From: CAYRYU01 sp964428355
GTDB taxonomy: Bacteria; Muiribacteriota; Ozemobacteria; Ozemobacterales; Ozemobacteraceae
Length of the DNA stretch: 64,000 nt
Direction: 5' to 3'
NCBI GenBank assembly: GCA_964428355.1
Contig: CAYRYU010000023.1
Coordinates: 13,162 to 77,161 of the forward strand
Below, one piece after another: positions 17,280-26,105 of the stretch (its first letter is position 1; every line of letters begins with the position of its first letter). Under the pieces are notes generated by a model. It ran no database searches and was not told the origin of the DNA. It saw only the letters and a program-made list of their open reading frames with translations. The position numbers and the translations under genes are program-made.

Positions 17280-18563
17280 CTAGTCCGAAGACAGAAGGGG
17301 AAGCAGGGCGGTTACCTCTTTTCGGACGAAACCGAGGTCTTCATGGAGCTTCTTCAGGTTGGGCAATGCTTGCGTCAGGAAGGGGTTTTTCGAGTCTGCG
17401 AGCTTGTTCAACCAATCGTCCATGGCGGGACTTCCCGGGGCAATGGAAATACCTTGTTCAATTGTTTCATAAGCCTCCCGGGCCCATTCGGCGAACTGGG
17501 GTGTTGTGACAAACTCCTTGAGCAGTACAATCTCCTTTTCGTCCTGGCGTTTTTGCAGGTCGGGAGAATCCCGGTATTCATGGATAGAACACTTCCAGAG
17601 CCCGGGGGAAGAATCCGTTCCCCTTACCAGTTCGTAATGTCCTCCGGCTGGACAGGCCGTGGGATTATCGAGATTACCTTCCTGCTTGATTCTTTCAAGA
17701 ATCTCCTTGTCCGGCAAGTCCCGGATCTTCGGATCATCCATGAATAGCAGCTCAAAGGAGGCGGTCAACTGTGCGGAAAAGTTCCGACAATCGATGGCTT
17801 CGGGCTCCTTGGGGACGCTGACCAGGCCAAGAGAAACGAGAAAGGAAACATCGGAGGAAACGGCTGAAGGAAGACTTTTCCACATGTTGAGCTCATGGTC
17901 GAGATGGGGTTTGATGTCTATCAGCGGATCAGGAAGCCCTTTGAAATACGGAAAAGCTTTCGCCCTAGGTTCGATGGGAACCTTCTTTTCCAGTAATTTC
18001 TTGAGAATGGGGATCGCAATCAATTTCTGGATGAGAAGACCGAAATAGAGGGATTTCACCTGTTCATCTTTCGCCAGATGCTCTCCAAGGCGAAAACAAA
18101 GTTGTGCGCTTAGGATGGCTTCATCAGGCTTCCCCTTTTCCGATTGCATCCTTGAAAAAATGGACAGCGCTCTGGCGAGATAAATGAAATCCCCCAGGGG
18201 AAGCTTTTGATCGGTGAACATCCATTTCCGTCCCGGGTGGAGATCGCAAAGCCGGCAGCGAGCGCCTGCACGGACCTCGGCAAAAGCATCCCCGACGGGT
18301 TTGGAAAGGAGGAATTTTTCCGCGTTCCCATCGATTGGGAATGTGAAGAGCTCACTTCCGCTTCTTTTCAACAGTCCCATCGCATCAAAGTCTTTGGTGG
18401 AAGCCTTACTCGCCGCTTCGAGGAGAATCGCGGCAGCTTTCCGGTAATGGACTCCTGCGTTGGTGATCGGCAATTCGCCTTCCGCCCAAAGGAGGTGAGG
18501 CAGGAGGAAAAGCAGAAAGATCCCAGGTCCCAATCTCGAGCCGTTGCGAAACCGTGATACCAT
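17280..18563 (-). CDS. Exported protein with pilin-type CPAGG-CSIH signature
   Basis: The product is 427 aa. ATG 18563 follows AGAGGAG at a 7-nt spacing; the frame remains open upstream only through the N gap and is not coding there. A signal peptide (IFLLFLLPHLLWA) is followed by a mostly helical, possibly TPR-like body. Near residues 325-350 it has TACPAGGHYEL and, 15 residues later, WKCSIHEY. This cysteine pair is a layout I associate with C-termini of pseudopilin-like proteins, but here it is internal. There is no N-terminal methylation motif. It is 28 nt upstream of the YigZ-like gene in the same orientation. The function is unknown. Confidence 0.72.
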   Translation of the reverse strand: MVSRFRNGSRLGPGIFLLFLLPHLLWAEGELPITNAGVHYRKAAAILLEAASKASTKDFDAMGLLKRSGSELFTFPIDGNAEKFLLSKPVGDAFAEVRAGARCRLCDLHPGRKWMFTDQKLPLGDFIYLARALSIFSRMQSEKGKPDEAILSAQLCFRLGEHLAKDEQVKSLYFGLLIQKLIAIPILKKLLEKKVPIEPRAKAFPYFKGLPDPLIDIKPHLDHELNMWKSLPSAVSSDVSFLVSLGLVSVPKEPEAIDCRNFSAQLTASFELLFMDDPKIRDLPDKEILERIKQEGNLDNPTACPAGGHYELVRGTDSSPGLWKCSIHEYRDSPDLQKRQDEKEIVLLKEFVTTPQFAEWAREAYETIEQGISIAPGSPAMDDWLNKLADSKNPFLTQALPNLKKLHEDLGFVRKEVTALLPLLSSD

Positions 18564-18766
18564 CCGTTTTCTCCTCTGTTGACGCTTTCCGGTCGGACGA
18601 TTGTCCGGTGAAGGGGGTCGACCTAAGCTGATGGGGAATCTGGCGCGATTGCGGCAATGATACCACCAAGTGGAACCTCGAGCGAAAGCGGGGAAGCAAG
18701 ACTCAGTTTTCATCGTTCCCCCCGGAAATTGACAGAGTTTGCCCATTTTGGATCGGTGCCTTATCC

Positions 18767-18772
18767 TATAAT
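18767..18772 (+). promoter_or_regulatory. Candidate -10 (TATAAT)
   Basis: A perfect TATAAT lies 24 nt before the ATG of the broken gene. A TTGACA at 18729 is too far away (32 nt) to pair with it, so the -35 is not clear. Confidence 0.35.
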
Positions 18773-18795
18773 CATCGGAAGGGGGATGTTTTCGT

Positions 18796-19032
18796 ATGCT
18801 CGACCAGGTGGTGCCCCTCCTGGTGATGGGGGGGGGTGATCCTGCTCGTTTTCTTCGCCCTTCATCTGGCTGCCCAGCAGGAAAAGAGGCGGGCGGAAAC
18901 CTTCGGGCAGACCGGCGAAACCCTTGGTATGACCTTCCTCTTCCACAACGGACAGCGGGTCGAGCCCAACGAGATATGAAGAATCCATGACAATGCTTTC
19001 GATTTCCTGAGTGTCTTCCGGGAGACCCTGAA
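18796..19032 (+). pseudogene. Broken membrane-anchored gene running into the gap
   Basis: ATG 18796 (GGAAGGGGG upstream) opens MLDQVVPLLVMGG, then meets a run of nine Gs (18828-18836). Read as nine, the frame becomes low-complexity and stops soon. Removing one G gives VILLVFFALHLAAQQEKRR, a convincing membrane anchor, continuing TFGQTGETLGMTFLFHNGQ. That frame then reaches a TGA at about 18977, after which the same frame continues sensibly (RIHDNAFDFLSVFRETL) to the gap at 19033. The two defects beside a gap suggest low-coverage sequencing errors rather than a true pseudogene. The family is not recognised. Confidence 0.55.
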
Positions 19033-19132
19033 NNNNNNNNNNNNNNNNNNNNNNNNNNNNNNNNNNNNNNNNNNNNNNNNNNNNNNNNNNNNNNNNNNNN
19101 NNNNNNNNNNNNNNNNNNNNNNNNNNNNNNNN
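19033..19132. other. 100-N scaffold gap
   Basis: Exactly 100 Ns. Unlike the other two gaps, its flanks show no duplicated sequence. It separates the broken membrane protein gene from the 5' end of the C92-type gene and probably hides the end of one and the start of the other. Confidence 0.95.
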
Positions 19133-20523
19133 CACCCAAAGAGAAGGACCTCATCAAGCAGGGGATTCTTCCCAAGAATTACCCGATACTCAAGGAGATC
19201 ATGGCAAGAGGGGGTGCGGAAGGAAAAGAACTGGCCAAGCAGACTGCCCGAAAGGGAAAACCGGGAAGCCCCAGCTTTTCCGATTCCTACGGTGATCCTG
19301 CCGGAATGCTTTCTTGGGCGGAAAACAACGGTGGGAATACGAAACTCACGGATTTCATCAAGCAGATCCGGAAAGGCGACATCATCCTTGCAGGGCCGGG
19401 GAAAGAGGAGCGCCGGGACAAGGATGCCATCTGTTTCCTCACCCGTGGACCATTCCACCACTCGTTGATCTGCGTCAGCGAAGGGCCTCCCCCGGAGTTC
19501 ATCGATGCGACAGGGAAAGGGGTTACCCGAACTCAATGGACCTATTTCTGGGGGGGCGGAAACTACCGGATCGTCCGTCCCACGGAGGGTCTCCCCGCGG
19601 ACCAGGCAAAAAAGGCGGTGGACGCCGCGGTTTCTTATGCCACCAACCAGCTCGGGAAACCGTACGATTGCGGTTTCACCGATTCCGACGGTGACCGCGC
19701 CTTCTATTGCAGCGAACTGGCATACAAGGCGTATCGGGATGGGGCGGGGATGAAGGACCTGCTTCCGGCGAAATCACCCGAGCGGGACAGCCTCGTGGTC
19801 AGTCTTTGGGCTGTGATCGACGGTCTTGGGCCCCAAAACAAGCATGAAATGATGGACGGACTCCTCCATGCCGTAAAAAAGGTCATGGAATCGAAACCAC
19901 AGAACTGGGACATTCTCGATCAATATGTCATTGACGAAGTCCTCCCCAAATGCAGCGCAACAGCCGGTCTTCTCGATACACCCGAAGACCGGAAGGCCGC
20001 GAAGGAAATCGTCAAGGAAATTCGCGAGGGGCGGGCTTTTCCCAATTTCCAGGCCGCCCAGAAAAATTACCAGGATGCGCAAGCAAGGGGCGAGTTCACC
20101 GACCACTGGTACACGTTTGGCGCGGGAAAGGCAAAACAAGCCGTCTCTCTCGGGAAGAAGGCGTGGGCGTTGGGGAAAGACCTTGCCTCGCTGAAATCGC
20201 GCAGCGGTCTTTCCGTTACTGCCACGGTAGGACTCCTTGGGAAGGTCTTCATGCCTCTCTACCGAAACCTTGGGACATTTTCCGAATACCTTCAGACCGC
20301 CGGTTCAAAGGGGATGATCTCCATCCCCGCGGGGGTGAAGACTCTTCTTTCGGCAACCGAGTTCCTCAGCGACATTCGGGAGAAGACCCAGGATATTCCG
20401 ATCCTCGGGAGCCTCGCCCAGATCCTGCCAGGAAAGGCTCGGCAGATCATCCAAAGCGATTTCACCAGTCCGACCGATCTTTCCCAGCTGAGTTCATGGC
20501 ATTACGACTATTTCCCCTCCTGA
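19133..20523 (+). CDS. YiiX/C92-type papain-fold protein (5' end in gap)
   Basis: The frame is open from the gap edge, and the first in-frame ATG is 19201, so the true start is probably inside the gap. The N-terminal part resembles permuted NlpC/P60 enzymes (Peptidase_C92, YiiX/YebB type): RKGDIILAG, RGPFHHSLICV with the expected His, FIDATGKGVTRT, then LGKPYDCGF and FYCSELAYKAY with the nucleophile Cys. Family members act on peptide, amide or lipid bonds, often at the cell envelope. The C-terminal 230 residues are helical with a hydrophobic patch and have no recognised domain. Strict order of His before Cys supports the circular permutation. Confidence 0.8.
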
Positions 20524-20535
20524 AATTCGGGGAAA

Positions 20536-20562
20536 TTCGGGGACATGAAATCTTTATTGAAA
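20536..20562 (+). repeat. REP-like half element
   Basis: GGGGACATGAAATCTTTATT followed by GAAAG in the intergenic space matches one arm of the palindrome at 32520-32558 (GGGGACATGAGAATCTTTT). The second arm is degenerate. It is the same short dispersed family. Confidence 0.55.
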
Positions 20563-20602
20563 GGGCTGGAACTCTCCACATTGCGCGGCGGGAGAAATGC
20601 AG

Positions 20603-21967
20603 ATGACTGAAGAGCAAAAGGGCTCCCCCACCCTTGGGGAGGTCGAAGAACGGGCTGCCAGAGGTGCTTTTCGCAAAATGGTTCCCCGGGTATCGGTCGT
20701 TGGTCTGGTGTTTTCACTTGTGGCAACGGGAATCATCACCTTCTTGAGCGGGTGGAATTCAGTTCCGATTTTCGGTTTCACTCTTCTGTTGGCCTGGATT
20801 TTACTGGGAGCCATCTCCCTCGGGCCGCTCCGACGACTGGAATTCAACCGGATCATCCAAGATGAAAAGCTCGATGACCTCTATGACCAAATGGTTCTCG
20901 GAAAAGGAGGGCCCCTTCTTGCGGCGGTACTCGATGGAAGGGAGATCGCAGCCGATGCCGAACTCCCTGCAGGAATCAACCTTTCGCACATCTTCCACAT
21001 CAAAAGACAGCTGGTGCTCAAAGGTCAGCTGAGAAAGGGAGTGCGCCTGTACGAGTTCGTCTGCCGGAAGAAGTCCCCCAACACCGGGTACAGTCCAGGG
21101 GACCAAACCGTCCTCGGGTCGATGTACGTAGCGATCGGAAGATACCCCGAGGGAACGAAGCTCCTTCGGGAGCGGCTTGACGAGATCAAATCCGAGGTGC
21201 ATCCCAACGGGCGTCTTCTTATTGGGCTCCTGATCCAACTTGCCTTTGCCAGTATCGTCCTGCACAGGGCCGAAGAAGCCCGTGTGTATCTCGAAGGGTT
21301 CCGAAAACTTTTCGAGGAAGGGTTCCGAAAAGACTTGGAGACAGTGACCCGTGACCTTCTCGAAAAGATCCCGGGCGTAAAGGGTGATATGACGCCGGGC
21401 GAGGTAGGATTGGCGATTGACCTGGCCAATTTCTGGGAGCTATCGGGAGAGTTCAAAGCCCTGGCGGGTGATCCCTCTGCCGATGAAGACCTTGAAAAGG
21501 CGGAAACGCTGATGTCGATCGAGGAAACGCAGGGGATCCTGACTCTTTTCCTTCCCTCGGTGAAGCATTCCAGAGCTTCACTCGCCCTCAAGTATGGAGA
21601 TTTCCGGAGAGCGGAGAAGCTGGCCGGGGAATGTCTGGAATACTTCGAGAAAAGAACCCGATACCGCGGGCCCGATTATTTTCTCGCCAAAAGTTCGCAT
21701 GCTTTCGCCCGTATGAGGCAGAGCCCCGGAGGTTCTGCTTCAGCCGAGCTCGAGGCAGCAGTCCAGGGAATGAAATGTGAAGTCGAGGATTCCCAGCTCG
21801 ATCTTGCCACCTGCCTTGTACGATTAGGTGAAAGTCGCCATCGGGAAGGGGACACCTCATCAGCCCGAGCGGCACTGCAAGAAGCTCTGGATGTCCGCTC
21901 CCGTCAGTATCCGGAAAGGGACGAGAAGATCCAGGAAGCAAGAATGCTTCTCGCTGCCCTGGGATGA
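20603..21967 (+). CDS. TPR-like protein with two N-terminal membrane helices
   Basis: The product is 454 aa. ATG 20603 is preferred over 20597 because GGGAGA then has an 8-nt spacing. Two adjacent hydrophobic helices (about residues 30-50 and 55-75) form a hairpin anchor, leaving a long cytosolic helical region. From about 125 onward the protein shows TPR-like paired helices (KGQLRKGVRLYEFV, AIGRYPEGTKLLRER, RAEEARVYLEGFRKLF, GDFRRAEKLAGECLEYF, EGDTSSARAALQEAL). The role is probably protein-protein scaffolding. No catalytic motif is visible. Confidence 0.72.
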   Translation: MTEEQKGSPTLGEVEERAARGAFRKMVPRVSVVGLVFSLVATGIITFLSGWNSVPIFGFTLLLAWILLGAISLGPLRRLEFNRIIQDEKLDDLYDQMVLGKGGPLLAAVLDGREIAADAELPAGINLSHIFHIKRQLVLKGQLRKGVRLYEFVCRKKSPNTGYSPGDQTVLGSMYVAIGRYPEGTKLLRERLDEIKSEVHPNGRLLIGLLIQLAFASIVLHRAEEARVYLEGFRKLFEEGFRKDLETVTRDLLEKIPGVKGDMTPGEVGLAIDLANFWELSGEFKALAGDPSADEDLEKAETLMSIEETQGILTLFLPSVKHSRASLALKYGDFRRAEKLAGECLEYFEKRTRYRGPDYFLAKSSHAFARMRQSPGGSASAELEAAVQGMKCEVEDSQLDLATCLVRLGESRHREGDTSSARAALQEALDVRSRQYPERDEKIQEARMLLAALG

Positions 21968-22052
21968 CGGCTTCATGCCCCTTTCATCCTTGAGGTTTCC
22001 GAGATTCACTGGATCAAAGTGCTTTCCCATGACTCCGAAGGTAAAGCAGTTG

Positions 22053-22078
22053 CTTGCGAAAAAGGCTCTGTTCGCAAG
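22053..22078 (+). promoter_or_regulatory. Perfect 8-bp inverted repeat upstream of hydrolase gene
   Basis: CTTGCGAA (22053-22060) and TTCGCAAG (22071-22078) are perfect inverted repeats separated by 10 nt, 22 nt before the hydrolase ATG. It could be an operator or a leader hairpin. There is no T-run, so a terminator is unlikely. Confidence 0.35.
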
Positions 22079-22100
22079 GTAGAAAGGAAACCGTTTCGAA

Positions 22101-22958
22101 ATGACAAAAGACGGCAAGGTCCGGCTTCCTGATGGGAGGTGGTTGGGATACGCGGAGTATGGTGATCCGAACGGGAAGCCGGTGTTCTGTTTTCACGGCG
22201 CCCCCAACTCGAGGCTTCTCCATGGGCCTGAGGAACCCACCCGGGAAATGGGAGTCCGGTTGATCGTCGTGGAACGCCCAGGGTTCGGCCTCTCCGATTT
22301 CCAGGAAAACAGGAAACTCCTGGATTGGCCCACCGATGTCTGCAGTTTGGCCGATGCCTTGGGGATCGATCGCTTCCCGGTGATGGGCTTTTCCGCCGGG
22401 GGCCCGTATGCCGCCGCCTGCGCCTTCCGGATACCCGAAAGGGTTCCCCGGATCTCCATCATCTGCGGTGTGGGGCCAACCGACGTTCCGGGCGCTCTGG
22501 AGGAGATGCCTGCAATCAGGAGACTGGGCGCGATGATCGCGCGAAAAGCCCCCTGGCTCCTCCGCGGCATCCTTTGGTTGACCGCTGACCCCAAACGCGA
22601 TCCCGAAGGCTTTTTTCGGAAAATGCTGCGCGGGAACTCCCCCTTCGACCGCGAGCTGTTGAGTCGTCCCGAAATGAAGGAAATGATGATAGCCCATTTC
22701 AAGGAAGCGACCCGGTCGGGGATGCGCGGGTTCGCCCAGGATGCGGTGATTCTGTCGAACCCCTGGGGGTTCAGGCTCGAAGAGATCCGGGGCCCGGTGT
22801 TTCTGTGGCACGGCGAAGGGGACACAAACGTTTCCCTTTCCGCAGCCCGCCACGTTGCACGAACCATTCCAGGATGCCAGGCCACCTTCCTGCCCGGTGA
22901 AGGCCATTGGTTGTTTATCGGGCATTGGAGGGAAATCCTCCTGCAGGTGGTGACCTGA
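22101..22958 (+). CDS. Alpha/beta hydrolase
   Basis: The product is 285 aa with GAAAGGAAA upstream of the ATG. Fold hallmarks in order are LGYAEYGDPNGKPVFCFHGAPNSR (oxyanion HG), RPGFGLSD, the nucleophile elbow VMGFSAGGPYA, LWHGEGDTNV with the acid Asp, and GEGHWLF with the catalytic His. There is no signal peptide, so it is cytosolic. It belongs to the large esterase/epoxide-hydrolase-like group; the substrate is unknown. The next gene, 60 nt downstream, is a HIT-type phosphorylase homologue. Confidence 0.9.
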   Translation: MTKDGKVRLPDGRWLGYAEYGDPNGKPVFCFHGAPNSRLLHGPEEPTREMGVRLIVVERPGFGLSDFQENRKLLDWPTDVCSLADALGIDRFPVMGFSAGGPYAAACAFRIPERVPRISIICGVGPTDVPGALEEMPAIRRLGAMIARKAPWLLRGILWLTADPKRDPEGFFRKMLRGNSPFDRELLSRPEMKEMMIAHFKEATRSGMRGFAQDAVILSNPWGFRLEEIRGPVFLWHGEGDTNVSLSAARHVARTIPGCQATFLPGEGHWLFIGHWREILLQVVT

Positions 22959-23018
22959 TTTCTCGCTTCCCATCTGTTCCTCCTGAATCTGTTTTCTGAT
23001 CCGAAAAGGAACGCTTCG

Positions 23019-24062
23019 ATGGTTTTTTCATCCGCCAGCCGCGCGGGGAAAGAGTTCGAGGGATTCCGTGAGGTTTTCACCTCCGGGCTCGGGAGGCTCC
23101 TTGGCGGAGAAACGCTCGGAGGCTTCCTATTAGCCGCTGCAAATGCAAGGTTTTCCCCCCACCTTTTCGGAAACCTGTCGCGAAGGCTGCGCGCCCCATT
23201 CGAAAAATGGAAGAAAAGGCCGGGGATTCTTTCTGACGGTCACCCACTTCCCGAGTTCAACCCTTGCGATGTCATCACTTTTCGAAGAATGGCACAGGCA
23301 GGCCTGCGGGCGCTCGAACCACCCTCTTTCAGGACGGTCGGACCGTGGGAATTGCAGTACAACATGTTCAGGTCGTTTCGGCCCCAGCGGGCGGCGGAAG
23401 ACTCCCCTGACTCCCTGCGTAAGGAGTTTGATCGTGATGGTTTCCATTTCAACAAGCCTTTCCTGCTTGAGGAATGCTTTTTTTCCGGTGAGTTGGACCG
23501 AGTCAAGTTCAGGCTCTTCTTCAACAAGTTCCCCGTGGTCGAGCTGCATTCCCTCCTCGTTCCCGACCCCGATCAAGAGCTTCCCCAGTCCCTCGATGAA
23601 AAGTACCACCAGTTCGCTTGCGCGTTCGTCGATTCGATCGGGCCGAAGATCCCCGGCGCGGGAATGGGGTTCAATTCCTACGGAGCGTTTGCGTCCGTCA
23701 ATCATCTGCATTTCCAACTGTTCGCATCCCCCCGGGAGTTCCCGGTTCAGATGCCTGACTGGATTCACAACGGGGGAAGTCTCCCCTATCCGACGGTTTG
23801 CAGGGTCTTTTCCGATACCAAGGACTCCTGGAAATTCCTGGAGTCTCTCTTCCGCCAACAAACCGCTTTCAACCTTCTCTACCTTCCGGGGCGGGTTTTC
23901 TGCTTCCCCCGGCGAAGGCAAGGCTCCTTCCGGCATTCTCCATGGACGACCGGTTTTGCCTGGTACGAGATGAGCGGAGGCATCGTCACTTCCCACCGAG
24001 AGGCATTCGACTCTCTCGATGAGGGAAGAGTGGAAACCGAATTCCGGCTTCTCCATCCCTGA
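23019..24062 (+). CDS. GDP-hexose phosphorylase-like protein (HIT superfamily)
   Basis: The product is 347 aa. AAAGGAAC precedes the ATG by 7 nt. Mid-protein signatures FFNKFPVVELHSLLVP and GFNSYGAFASVNHLHFQLF match the GDPGP1/VTC2 group (GDP-D-glucose or GDP-L-galactose phosphorylases, DUF4922-type). The HxHxQ-like active site is His229-Leu-His231-Phe-Gln. Family enzymes split a nucleoside-diphosphate sugar with phosphate through a covalent nucleotidyl-His. Whether this one acts on GDP-glucose, ADP-sugars or Ap4A-like substrates is not known. It is cytosolic and likely an operon partner of the hydrolase. Confidence 0.78.
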   Translation: MVFSSASRAGKEFEGFREVFTSGLGRLLGGETLGGFLLAAANARFSPHLFGNLSRRLRAPFEKWKKRPGILSDGHPLPEFNPCDVITFRRMAQAGLRALEPPSFRTVGPWELQYNMFRSFRPQRAAEDSPDSLRKEFDRDGFHFNKPFLLEECFFSGELDRVKFRLFFNKFPVVELHSLLVPDPDQELPQSLDEKYHQFACAFVDSIGPKIPGAGMGFNSYGAFASVNHLHFQLFASPREFPVQMPDWIHNGGSLPYPTVCRVFSDTKDSWKFLESLFRQQTAFNLLYLPGRVFCFPRRRQGSFRHSPWTTGFAWYEMSGGIVTSHREAFDSLDEGRVETEFRLLHP

Positions 24063-24171
24063 TTTCCCGCTCCTTTCGCACCGAGATGGGAGAAGGTCCC
24101 CAATCCGCCTCTCGTCAAGATTCTTCCATGGCTGGGTTCTCGTCCTTGTCGGACATGCTCTCAATGAATGG

Positions 24172-24200
24172 TTTCCAGGAACATCGAGATTTCGTATAAA
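24172..24200 (+). promoter_or_regulatory. Candidate promoter of the metallopeptidase gene
   Basis: TTTCCA (24172-24177), a 17-nt spacer and TATAAA (24195-24200) lie 135 nt before the ATG. The -35 matches only 4 of 6, so this is moderate evidence. Confidence 0.4.
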
Positions 24201-24335
24201 TTGTGTAGCAAAGGTCATGGACGCGGGGCTTGCGCGTGAGGCGGAAAAAGTTACCCAAAACCATATTGCCAGAGGTTTCCGGTGGATCTAGAATGAGCTT
24301 GAGATTGGACTTCGGAGCGAAAAAGGATTTGCCAG

Positions 24336-26039
24336 ATGCGAAAATTTTTAATTGTTACCGCCCTTGTTCTTTTCCTGGGACCGGCATCCGCGAGAGCATT
24401 CCTTCCTGCCGGCGGAAGAGAAACTCACCGCAGCCCGAACCCGGTGGAGATTTCCGAACCGGCGGGTCCCTGGGCGGGGCCAGTTCAACCCGATCCGGAT
24501 CTTGTGAACGCCATCCTGTGGGAACCGATTCTTTCCTCGGGGATCTCGGAAGTCACCTTCACCAATGATGGAAAGAGAATTTCCAGCCTGCTCGGAAACC
24601 TAACCGATCCCACGGAGGGGGATCCCAGCCAACTTTGCCGGGACTTCCTGCTGTCCCATAAGGACTTGTTCAACCTTCCCGACTGGAAAGGAACGGATTG
24701 GCTTGCGGTCGTCAGGGACGAATCTGTTGCAGGGGCAACCCACATCGGGCTTCAGATGAATGTCGATGGCCTTCCGGTCGACGGCGCGAGGATCGATCTC
24801 CATGTTGGAGGAGACCGCCGCATCCAATTCGTCACGGGGAGCTTCCCGGTCGTATCTCCAAGCCACAAACCGTTCACCGTGAATCGGGAGTGCGCCATCT
24901 CCGCGGCAACCCTCGCCATTGGGATGGAGGGCTCGAGGAAAGCTCCAACAGCCGCGAAGTTCCTTTTCCCAAAGGCAGGGGAGCTTCTCCCATTCTGGAG
25001 GGTGGAGCTTGCCCCGGAGGCGCCTTTGGGGGACTTTTCAGTTGATGTCGACGCAACCGATGGAACCGTGTTCCGGGTTGGAAACATGATGACCTTCGTT
25101 TCCGGCCAGAGTTTACGGTTCACTGGAGTGGGGTCTATTTTTCGCCACCATCCCCTCCAGAGCAAACCTGAGCTGGCACCCTTGTTCAATCTTGCGACTC
25201 ACACTCTTTCGGGCAACTTTGTCCTGGTCCGAAATGATGACGGGCCCGGTGCGGTTTCCATCGATGACAGATATGACTTCCCACCCGAAAACACACACTT
25301 CGACGAATCGAATGCCTATTTCCATCTCGATCGGGTTCATGATTTCTTCCGGGGTCTCGGTTTCACGGGTATGGACCGGGTGGCCCGGGCCTGGGTGCAT
25401 TATGGGACAAATGTTGACAATGCCTTTTTTAGCCCTCTCGAGGACAGGATCCGGTTCGGTGACGGAAGCCGGTTCAACGATTTCGCAAAGGAGGAGGCAG
25501 TAATCTACCATGAGTATTCCCACGCCGTCCTCCACCGGATCGTGGCTCTCGAATACGCCCAGGAAGCAGGGGCGATCAATGAAGGGCAGGCGGACTATTT
25601 CGCTTGCAGCTTGAGCGGGGACCCAAAGATCGGGGAATGGGTGGGCGCGAAGGCGGGAATGCCTTTCCTGCGTAACCTCGAGAATGGGCTCCACTATCCC
25701 GAAGACTGCACCAACGAGGTGCATGACGACGGACGGATTTGGGGGGGAGCCCTGTGGGATCTTCGCCGCGTTCTTGGTGCTGGAATCACAGACCGTCTGG
25801 TCCACGGAAGCCATTTTTTCCTGAAACCTGGGGAACCATGGTTCAGGGATGCGTACCAGGCGCTCCTGGTTGCCGACCAGAACCAGCATGGGGGGCGGAA
25901 CAAAGCCGTTATCGCGGAAGTGTTCCGAAAGCGTGGAATCGTCCAATCGGACCGGAATGGGAAAACCTACTCGAATCGGGACCTCGAAGGCATCAAGAGG
26001 TTCAAGGCCGTTCACGGGGAGACTTGGAAGGATCAATGA
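24336..26039 (+). CDS. Exported thermolysin/fungalysin-like metallopeptidase
   Basis: The product is 567 aa. AAGGA precedes ATG 24336, and a signal peptide spans residues 1-20. Residues about 85-240 look like an FTP/PepSY propeptide that inhibits and assists folding. The catalytic domain has AVIYHEYSHAV (His392, Glu393, His396). Exactly 20 residues after His396 comes Glu416 in NEGQADYFA, the same spacing as thermolysin, with Asp420 in the ExxxD position. AYFHLDRVHDFF and GRIWGGALWDLRR are like M36 fungalysins. It is a secreted zinc endopeptidase, expected to be released by self-cleavage of the propeptide. Confidence 0.9.
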   Translation: MRKFLIVTALVLFLGPASARAFLPAGGRETHRSPNPVEISEPAGPWAGPVQPDPDLVNAILWEPILSSGISEVTFTNDGKRISSLLGNLTDPTEGDPSQLCRDFLLSHKDLFNLPDWKGTDWLAVVRDESVAGATHIGLQMNVDGLPVDGARIDLHVGGDRRIQFVTGSFPVVSPSHKPFTVNRECAISAATLAIGMEGSRKAPTAAKFLFPKAGELLPFWRVELAPEAPLGDFSVDVDATDGTVFRVGNMMTFVSGQSLRFTGVGSIFRHHPLQSKPELAPLFNLATHTLSGNFVLVRNDDGPGAVSIDDRYDFPPENTHFDESNAYFHLDRVHDFFRGLGFTGMDRVARAWVHYGTNVDNAFFSPLEDRIRFGDGSRFNDFAKEEAVIYHEYSHAVLHRIVALEYAQEAGAINEGQADYFACSLSGDPKIGEWVGAKAGMPFLRNLENGLHYPEDCTNEVHDDGRIWGGALWDLRRVLGAGITDRLVHGSHFFLKPGEPWFRDAYQALLVADQNQHGGRNKAVIAEVFRKRGIVQSDRNGKTYSNRDLEGIKRFKAVHGETWKDQ

Positions 26040-26105
26040 ATGGCTTTGGCGGAAGAAACACCCCCGAATCTGGCTCAAGGGTTCTGGGAAAACCTTTCGG
26101 GGAAC

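Noticed and set aside
17280..19175. Open frame crossing the N gap upstream of the exported protein
   Set aside because: It runs through 100 Ns; the ATG at 18563 with ribosome site and signal peptide is the real start.
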